Positions 1-9,000 of a DNA stretch of 11,308 nt are shown one piece after another. This DNA comes from Candidatus Omnitrophota bacterium. Its GTDB lineage: Bacteria > Omnitrophota > Omnitrophia > Omnitrophales > Aquincolibacteriaceae. Below the pieces are notes generated by a model. The model saw only the letters and a list, made by a program, of their open reading frames with translations. It was not told the DNA's origin and did not search any database. The stretch lies in assembly GCA_023247135.1 (NCBI GenBank), contig JAHFHB010000035.1:1-11308 (forward strand), given 5' to 3'. The position numbers and the translations under genes are program-made. The first letter of the stretch is position 1, and the number at the start of each line of letters is the position of its first letter.

Positions 1-3000
1 TTCCCGGACGCCAGAGCACTGAGATTCATAGTTTCCTCAGGTGCATCCATATTTTGAAAGATGCCGGCTTGACGGGTCGCAACATACAAATGGCCCTCAG
101 GATCAAAAAATCCGGCGATCAAGGCGTTTGAATTGCCCTCGAGCAGGGGGCTGGTAAACGCTAAAATTTTAAATCCATACTCATTAAGCACCGCTTTAAA
201 TTGCCTGCGGGCTTCTGACCAGACCTCCTTTAGTCGCGGTATATCAGCCGGGGCTAACGGCTTTTTTGTAACCTTTTGCTCCATCATTTGAATCTTTTTT
301 TCAACCATATCGCCGAGACTGCCATCCATTTCTTTTTGAGCTCGGCTCATTTCAAGAAGATCTTTATAAGTAACCCCGCGCTCTTTGATTTCACGCAGCC
401 GCTTCATGAAAAAAGAAAAACCGCGCAGATATTTAGCGTTTTTATCGCTAGGCTTTGGGAAAATGCCGTTAACCTTCTGACCAAAGGCTTCAAAAGCTTC
501 TTCGAGTTGAGTCAATGTACTCGCGGGAACTTGCAAATCATGAAGCAGATAATAATCCAGAATGCGCTGAGCCAGTTCCGGCGGATTCAGCGGCGCCATT
601 GCGATATCGTTACCCAACACCGGCGTGGCCGCCAAGGAACCGACAGACGCAACCGTGTTCACCATGGGCGCGGCACCAGAAGCCGCCGCCGGCATTTCCT
701 CGAATTGCATCTGTTCGAGCTCTCGATCCAGCGAAGCGATATCGCGTTTCAAAATCAAGCGCGCCTCTTCAACTAAAGCCGTGGAACTTTTGCCGGAAGC
801 AAGCGCTTCTTCCGCGATTCTTTGAGCGCGAAGATTCCGGATCCGCTGTTCCAACGCCTGCCTTTGCCGCGGGTTGAACTGGAACCGCGGCCGCGCCTCT
901 CCGATCACGGAAATACCCAAGTCCACCAGGTTCAGAAGAACCTCCTGCTCGTCTTCTAAATCGGGCGTGATTTTCCGGATCAAGCGTTTCAAAATCCTGC
1001 CCCGAATCCCCTCAATCTCCCGCGCGCGTTGGGCCGTGGCCTGGCGTTCCAGCTCTGCCGCCTGATCCTCGGTCGTCACCCGCGGCATTTCTCCGGCCCA
1101 GGATTCCAAAACAGTTTTCCCGCTTTGATCGGCCAGCCCGTGAGGCACGGCAGGCGCATTTTCAAGAACTAAATGCCCCTTGCCCCAATGGCTTAAAAAA
1201 CTTTCCCTGAAATCCAAAACATCTTTGGGTTTCAGAGGGGGTGCGCCTTCCGGTTTTTGCGCAGACAGCATTTGAAGAAGCAAGTGTTGAAACCGCGTGC
1301 TGACCTGCTCTATTTTTTTGGAAGGCGTGCTAAAAACCCACGCGCCGAAAGATTCTTGCGCATCCGGAATGACGAGCGGCTGTGACAAACGAATTGTCAA
1401 TTTCGTCCCGTCTTCGCTAAGTTCAAGCGTGTAATTCTTTTTACGTTCCAGCCTTTCATTCAAGCCCACCCGCAAATCCACCAACGGCGAAAGCCCAACA
1501 TCGCTCCAATCCTTCGGCTGAGTGTCCTCGCGCGGGTAAACCCTGAGAAGAGCTGCTTCTGCGGCCACCTCGCCCAAACGCCCCGGCAGGGCGCTGAGAA
1601 AATCCTCCGGCCCCACGTTAGAAAATGTCAGCGGCAAAACCGCCGGCGTTTGCTGAACGCGTGAAATGTCCAGGCCATGGCCGAGCATGTCTTCCATTTC
1701 AGTTCTGAGCTGATCAAGATCAGCAGCGCTCAACTCCGTCTGCGGCAGGAGCGGTGCGAAGCCTTCTTTCAGTTTATTTTTATCAGCCGCCGGAATCTCA
1801 TCCTCGATTTGCCGCAAAGAACGCAGGAGATACGGAATTTGCCGCGGGTGTTCAGTCGCATACACGAGAATCTCGTCGGTTTTTTGAGATTCCCACGCGG
1901 CTGCAAAAAGTTTATCCGCCGCAGCCAGTGCCGCCCCAAAAGGCGTGCCGGTATCACCGGCCAGGAGATCGAGGAACAACCGATCGAGCAAATCCCCGTC
2001 TCCGTTTGTGATTTGCCGCAGCTTTTTCGGCCACTCGCCGCTGACGCGTCCGGCATGCCGCCGCAAAGCTTCCAGCCCATTTTGCATCTGCGTAAAGCTC
2101 TGACCTCGCCGCAGCTGATGGCTCAGTTCCGCCACGTTCCGGCTGTCCGTGTGCAAACGAAATTTCCGGATCACCTCTTCCTCAAAGGCCTGCCTGGACT
2201 CCGCGGTCACCAGATAGAACTGCAAATCGAGAAGAGCGTCCAGGACAATATTTGCGGCTTCAGATTGAGATGAAGCCGAGTCGAGCATGTTCTGGCGCGC
2301 GCTGTCCAAAACAGTTGCCCGCCCTTTTTTATCCAGGGCTTCGGCCAGCCAGGGAAACGCCAGCGCCCGGGCTCTTTTTTCAGGATGCCGGATGAAATGT
2401 TCCGCAAAATTCCCCCATAAACCATGAATAAAATCCAGGACTTCCGGCTGGTTTTTTACCGCAGGCATTTGCACGGACAAAAAGACTTCCCTTAAAATTT
2501 GCGCCGAAGTCCGGGCCAGATCTGCATCGTCCGACCACAGGCCTTCTTCAACCTGAACAAAGAAATGTTCCACAGCCTGGCGCTGCGCCGGCTCCAAATG
2601 AGTCATCTGGCTCGCGAGCATTGAAACGACAAACCGGCTCCACTGAAAGCCCTGCAGGTCTTTTTGAGGATACAGCTCATTGTAGCTGCCAAGCATTTGG
2701 ATCAGAGCCCCGGTTTGCTCCGGATTGGCTGGGGCCGGCATGAGCATAAAAAAAACGCCCGTCATCAGCGCCGTGCCAGCGTAGCTGATCTCTCTTGACT
2801 TCACATCTCTCACGGCATCGTAATAAGGTTTCGCCATCAGCAGATCCTCAACTCTGACGCTTGAACCCGCAAAAGACGCCAGCACACTCAAGGCATTGTC
2901 GTCATTCGTTAAAGGCAGCGCCCTGTTCAGCGCCTCAAAATAAAATCCGGTTTTTGCCAAAATCAAAAAAGAGCCGCCGGGTTTCAGCTGAAACGCAGGG

Positions 3001-6000
3001 CCGAACATCTCTGACAAACGCGGGTTTAGCTGATCCAGGCCCCAGCCCGAGTGCGATTTTTCGATGAAATTCTGTGCGAATTGATCATAATCCCAACGTT
3101 CATTCGTCCCCTGCGTTACCAATCGCAGGGTTTCTGCCATACGCACATCATGGATCACGCGTTGAGATTCCAGGAATTCGTTCCACTGCCGCAAGGGTTC
3201 CGCCTCGCTCTCTTCCGGAGGCCGTTCCCCCAGCAACAGCTCCATGTGAGCAATCATCGGATCGAGGAATGTATCCGGAGCCTCTCCCCGGAACCGGTCC
3301 GTTTGCTGCCTGATTTTCAAAAAGCGCAGAATCGTCTTTGAGATCTCCGCTCTGCCCAGAAGCAAATTGGCCAGGGACGTCTCCCAGAAAAATCCGTCAT
3401 CCCGCACCAAAAGCCACTCCGGATGCCCGTAAGAAGACTGCAGGGACATCGCTTGATTCGTATGGGTATTCAGCATTTGTGCCGCACTGCGTACCTGGGG
3501 ATTGGAAGAGTAACGCCGTATTGCCTGGTGACTCAATGAAATCACCCAGTATTGAAGCCGGTCGCTGATTCCTTCGAGAGTCAGCGCTTGAAGTTCTTTT
3601 TTGGCCTGACTCCCTTCTTCCAGCAGCCCTTCCAGTACTGTCTTCATTTTCGGAGGGAGAACTCCGCGGCCTTTCTTCTCCATCAACGCAAAGGTGAGTA
3701 TTTCGCCTTCCAAAATCCGATTGGGGGCTGCGCGAACAAAATCCAAAAAAGCTTCCTTGATATCTCTGCTCGTAAAGTCCTGATCCAGAAAGGCGTTCAC
3801 ACGCGCCTCGGCGGCGTCCGCGTCCCACCAGGGTGCGGGCTGTTTCTGGAAAAGCTCCTCGTAAAGTTTTCGCATGTGGCTTTCAGGGCTGAAAACAAGC
3901 CGGTCCAGGGTTTCGAATCCGGGGAAAGCAGGCTGATAAAGAATATCCAGCTCGGCCGTAAGGGCCTTAAGCTCCGGATCCGGAGAACCCAGATCGTTTC
4001 TGAAGTGATCCAGCAAATTCGCGGGAGGCAGTTCTTCATTTGGTATTGCGCGGGGGGTAGAAACTCCGCCAACAGCAGCTCCGTCTGTTGGCGGAGGAGC
4101 AGTCTCAGTCCTTTGAGATTGCTTCGTCTCCCCTGCGGGGCCCGGCTCGCCGGTCGCAATGACGAGCGTGTGTTCAGGCGCAGAAACAGCGACGGCTGGA
4201 GATGCACTGCGGCGAACCGGTCTTGCGGGTTCCAGGGTTTCGGCGGAATAAATGCTTGCGGGAAGAATGCGGCGGAGAAGACCGGATAACTCGGCCATGC
4301 TTGCGGAAAGCTCTTCGAAAACCTGTTCGTGATCTGCCAGGTGTGCGGCAATCCAATCTGCATCCGGTAATTCAGCACGCAGCCGTTCGAGCTGTTTGGC
4401 CAGACGCGCATAGTGCTCGTTGATGTACTGCGGGCGGATTGGGTGATTTTTCACGCGCCCCAGCGATTCGCGCACCCACGCCAGCAGCTGCCCGGGCTCC
4501 GTCCGGACAAGCGCGGTCAATTCTTCAGAACTCAGGCGCCGCCGGACATGCTCGTTTTCAATCGCTTTGCCGCCCGGAATAGCCGCCTGCTTCACCTGTG
4601 CGCTTAGGGCTCTTAGAATTCCCTTCAGTTCGTCAAGACTTTGACCATTTCGATGTAACGCATCCAGCAGTGTCTGAAATTCAGCATTTTGAAACCCATG
4701 CTCCTGCATGAACTCTTCCAGACTGATAAAGCGGAAGTCCGTACCGCGGACATAACCCTGAAGCTGAAAATCCAGCGTCGCTGTTTTATCCAGCACCACG
4801 ATCGTCACCGGACTTTCCGCCTTGAAATAGCCGGCATGAATTTGCTTGAGATGCGAATATTTGATCAGAGTCTTCCCGATATCCTCCAGATCAGCGCCAA
4901 GTTTGGCGTCATAAATGGCGCCATCCCAAACCAGGTCGGGGAAAATATATCTGGAAATCAAGGGGTCCAGTGCAAAGCCGCTGCGGTAGAAAGCTTGGCC
5001 CTGGCTGACGGCGTGAAAAACCAGAGCGGTCAATCTCTCGAAAATTGCCGCCCGGATCGTAACAGGGCTGGAACTACGCCCCTCTCTTTTTTCCCGGTCA
5101 AAAGCCGGGGACTCGGATTCATCCGTATCCACCGGACGGCTGGATGCAATCTGGGGCAGCCATTGCACCGGCTGCGGCAGGATTTTCCCATGGCGCCGCA
5201 GAATGAGCCCGCCGAAGGAACGCCTGTCGGCACCGTAAATCTCAAAGCCATAGCTGTTGCTATCCCCGTCATAAAAAGGTTCGAGATCAAATTCAGGCTG
5301 GCCATACTGCGCAAGGCCGCCCAAAGTCACTTCCGAATCGCGAATAGAGCCGTCCTCTGAAGTCTCACGAATCTTGTAGGCCGGCTGGGAGAGCTGTTCT
5401 TGCGTTAAATGCAGCGGCTGCGCCGGAGGACTTGGAATTTCGTCCGTCAACCAGGCACGATATTCCTCAGGCAGAAATCCAAAACCTGCAAGAATCGTTA
5501 AATTTTTCTTTTTAGCTTCTTTCGGTTTTCCGTTCGAAAGAGCGGCCCGGAGTCTTTCCCCCACCGTGGCCGGAGCCACCGCAAAATCCGCGGCAAAGGA
5601 TCGTGCAGCAACCAACAATTCATCAAAGCGTTCCTCTTGTTCTGTCGCCACTCTCAATTCGGAGCGACTAGCTTTGGAAGACCGGCCCAGCACGCGCTCA
5701 TGCAGTTCGCGCAAAACCTGCGGCGTAAAGGTGGTTTGATCCAGACTGCGGCCGCTCAGCAGCAGAGACTCGATATCCGCGCGCAGTTCAGGCAGTAACG
5801 GTTCAAAGTCCGCATCAGAAGTCTTCTTGTGGATGATGTCATAAATGATCAGTTCCAGCTCAACCAGCTGACGCACATAACGTTTGCGCAGCTCGTCGGT
5901 CTCCGGACCTTCCTTTTGCAGCAAGATACGACCGTCCATGCGCTCCAGCGCTTTCATCACCCGCCAAAGCCTTTTGCGGGCTCTTTGATAGCCCGGATCC

Positions 6001-9000
6001 ATAAAGCGCGGCGGCAATTGGCGGTCTTTTAAATCACTCAGCACGCGCACAGCTTCTGAAACACGCGCGCTCTTCAGAAGCACCTGTACCGGCCGGCGCA
6101 CAAAATCACGCATGCCCATGGCTTTGAGCGCGATAAACTTTGAGATCCGCATGTTTTCCCGGATGTACCTGAGCGTGTCCGCGCGCGCAAGCGCCATGGC
6201 CTTTCGCAGCAGGCCCAGATCCTGAAACTGAATGGCCAAAAGCGCCGCGGCCAAATCATCGCCTACAATCCGGCGGCTGGGTTTAATCCCCTTGTCCGAC
6301 CATTCCCGCACCCGCTTTAAATCCGCATCAATGTCTTCGCGCGCGGCTTTTTCCATGTCTTCGGCTCCGGGAAGATGCGCAAATTCCTGGCGGGTCAGCG
6401 CCCGCAGCCGGTTGATGGCATCATCCACAAACCCCAGCATGTCGTAGGCGGTCAGGTTGGCCTCCGCATAACTGGAAAGCGTGTGATTGTAGGAGCGCAG
6501 AAGATCAAAAATGCTTTTGTAAGTATTGCCCTCAATCACGGCGCTCACCTGATCCACATCGGGCCTCAATGAAAACTGAAAACGCTCCTCAATTGCCGCA
6601 CGCAGGGTTTCGCTGCCGGCGGAGTCGAGTAAAAACTGCTGAAAATCATCCAGCAATGCCCCGGTAAGCCCCTCGTCATGAAGCGGGCCGCGAATCAGCG
6701 CATCGACCGCCCGGTCCAGAGTGATTTCCCCGGCCGCAGGCTCCGCCAAAGCGCCTTCGCCGCGCAGACGCTCGATCATAAAATCTTTAAAACCGTCGAA
6801 TTCTTCCCAATAAGGCTTCAAAAACTCTTGCATGGAATCCTGCAGATAAAGTCTCTGATGACGGTAACGGATCATTTCACGCTCCACTGCGCCTTTGGCC
6901 AATTTCTTCACCTGATCCTGAACCGCCCGGTAAGCCTCTTCCCTCACACGGCCGGTCCCTTGTGTGAGAAATTTCGGATAGACGATCTCGCCGCCGCGCT
7001 CGCGCGCAAAAAATTCCGGCGCCAAAAGATAAGCGCCGACGCCGCTTTCCCAATCTGCGCCTACAACATAGGCCGTGACCTCGCGCCGCCCCGCTTCGCG
7101 CACGCGCAGCCACAAAAGTTCACGCTCGTAGGCCCGCAGGTGGTAACGCAATGCCCGGAATCTGGCATCAAGCGTCTTGTAGTTAGCGGAATCCGGCAGC
7201 AAATCCTGCTTTTGCATCCAGGCATCAATGCGGCTCGGCTGCATCTCAAGGAAGATCAGGCGGCTGAGCAAATCACGAGCCGATTCATTGAGCCGGGCCA
7301 GACGGTCCTGCTTGGTTTCATCACCCGCATAGCGAGCCATGCGCTTTAAAAGTTCAGCATAGCGGGCATGGTAGCGCGTAATGCGCTCCTGCAAAGCCTG
7401 CGGAGTCAAGCGTTCAATCCCCTGAAGCACACGCTCTGAAAGATAACTTAACCGTTCGGTCGAAAGCTCCTGCGAATCATCGGTGCGCAGAATCTCCGCC
7501 CGGTACTTCCGGCGCAAATCGCCGAAAGCGCGGATGAACCCCTCTCTTTTCTCACGCATACCCGCACTTTCATTGCCCCGCTTCTGATAAAGTTGCCTAT
7601 TTTCGTAATAAGGCAAAACCACATTTTCTCGTAAGGACTTCTGAAAAAACTCCAGCAGTTTTTCAGCCGTGGAGATGCCCGTGCGCTGCAAGCGCATAAC
7701 CTGTTCAGGCATCGGCGCCGCGGAAAACCGCTCCTGGTAAAGAAACATCTGCGTCATGTCGGCCGCCGCGCTTTTCTCAGGATCTAAAATGGACCCGCCG
7801 GATACTGCGCGCTCAAAGACCGTTGAGAATTTTTCCAGGGCTTGATGCACGCCTGCGGAGTGTGCCGCTTCTTCCGGAAGCTGCCCTGCCAGCAGGTCAA
7901 AAACAGCAAGGCGAACAAGGATGGCGGCGACGACTTCTTTGACGCGTTCCGGGTTACTCCTTCTCAACTCTTTCAAGTATTGGAAGAACCGGTTTGAAAT
8001 ATAAAAATTCCCGTCCGCACCGGCCCAGGCCAGCTGGTTGAGATCCGCGTGTGCGCCCAGATAATTCCGGTAAACAGAGTCCGGAGCTGTCAATTGAATG
8101 ACTTTTCCGGCGCTTATTTTTTCACGCAGGGTCTTTAAAATCAGCGGCATCGTCAGAGTTTTCAGAGCGGTGCGCAAGTGCACGGCAGCCTGGCCGGGTA
8201 TTTTCTTGGCCGGAACCCGGCGCGCCAGATTTTTAAGGCTGGCCTCACTCTCGAATTCCGGCATGCGGCCCTGTAAAAAATCAAGGACATTGGTAAAAGT
8301 CTGGCTTGAAATAGCCTCTTTGGCGGTTGCACGAGCCTGGAAACTTTGCCGCGCTTTAAACATTTCCTGAACGGAGGGTTTGTTTTCGTCTTGCCGGGTC
8401 TCAGAGCGCGCCAGCTGAACCGCGAGCCGCGAGGGGTACTGCGAAAGCTGCCGCGACGCATTCAGACGCACCGCAAGCTCCTGTGCAGAGAGCCGCGATC
8501 CTGCCCGCCGGGTTTCAGCGGTAAATGCACGCGCAAAATACCGCGGGTTAAAACCGGCCGACTGAATCTTGCGATAGGGCAGTGCCTGAAAAATACTTTC
8601 CAGCGTCGCAGCGGGCAGACGGCTTTGCAGCATCGCGTCTTCGTACTTTTCCCTGCCGCCGGTTTTCGTGATTTTAGGCGCCACGAGCGCGTAGTTAAAT
8701 CCGCGCTGCCGGAAATAATCCTCGAATGGCTGGGCATGAAATCCGCCCGTAATCACAACGGCTTTCGTCGTTCCCGAAGCTTTAAGCTGCGCCTCCAGCT
8801 TCTGCAGCATTTTGCCGTCGCGGGCCTGAACATCCGCATAGAATGCAAGCGCCTTGGCGAACAGACGCTCCAGGGAACCGTCCGTAACGAACTGGACGTC
8901 CTTCACCCGCCCTGCCCGGTTGATTTCCAGAAAACGGACCGCCACTTGCGCCGGCTCGAAATCATGCTCACGGTCGCGCAAGCGCTGATAATCCTCCGGC

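Larger units (their letters stand above)
4008..4208 (-). other. Pro/Ala/Thr-rich interdomain linker (residues about 1990-2056)
   Basis: From about RPVRRSASPAVAV to STPRAIPNEELPPANLL the protein changes from charged helices to a low-complexity stretch rich in Pro, Ala, Gly, Thr and Val. Such a stretch is expected to be disordered. It separates the helical and nuclease-like N-terminal two-thirds from the C-terminal helical region. Much of the linker is encoded by the two palindromic repeats at 4064-4096 and 4115-4166, so it may have grown by repeat insertion. Confidence 0.7.

Noticed and set aside
276..776. A 166-codon plus-strand open frame with overlapping smaller frames
   Set aside because: It is antisense to the coiled-coil and Ala/Pro linker part of the giant protein, and nothing recognisable appears in its translation.
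3972..3985. A 14-bp perfect palindrome, CTCCGGATCCGGAG
   Set aside because: It lies in ordinary coding sequence (GSPDPE), is short and GC-rich, and has no second copy or context in the window, so chance is adequate.
7830..8010. A metalloprotease-like look around residues 725-780 (strand, helix with VAAILVRLAVFDLL, then PEEAAHSAGVHQALE)
   Set aside because: There is no HExxH or equivalent zinc-binding motif; the position where one might be expected reads VRLAVFD. At most a decayed relic, too weak to annotate.
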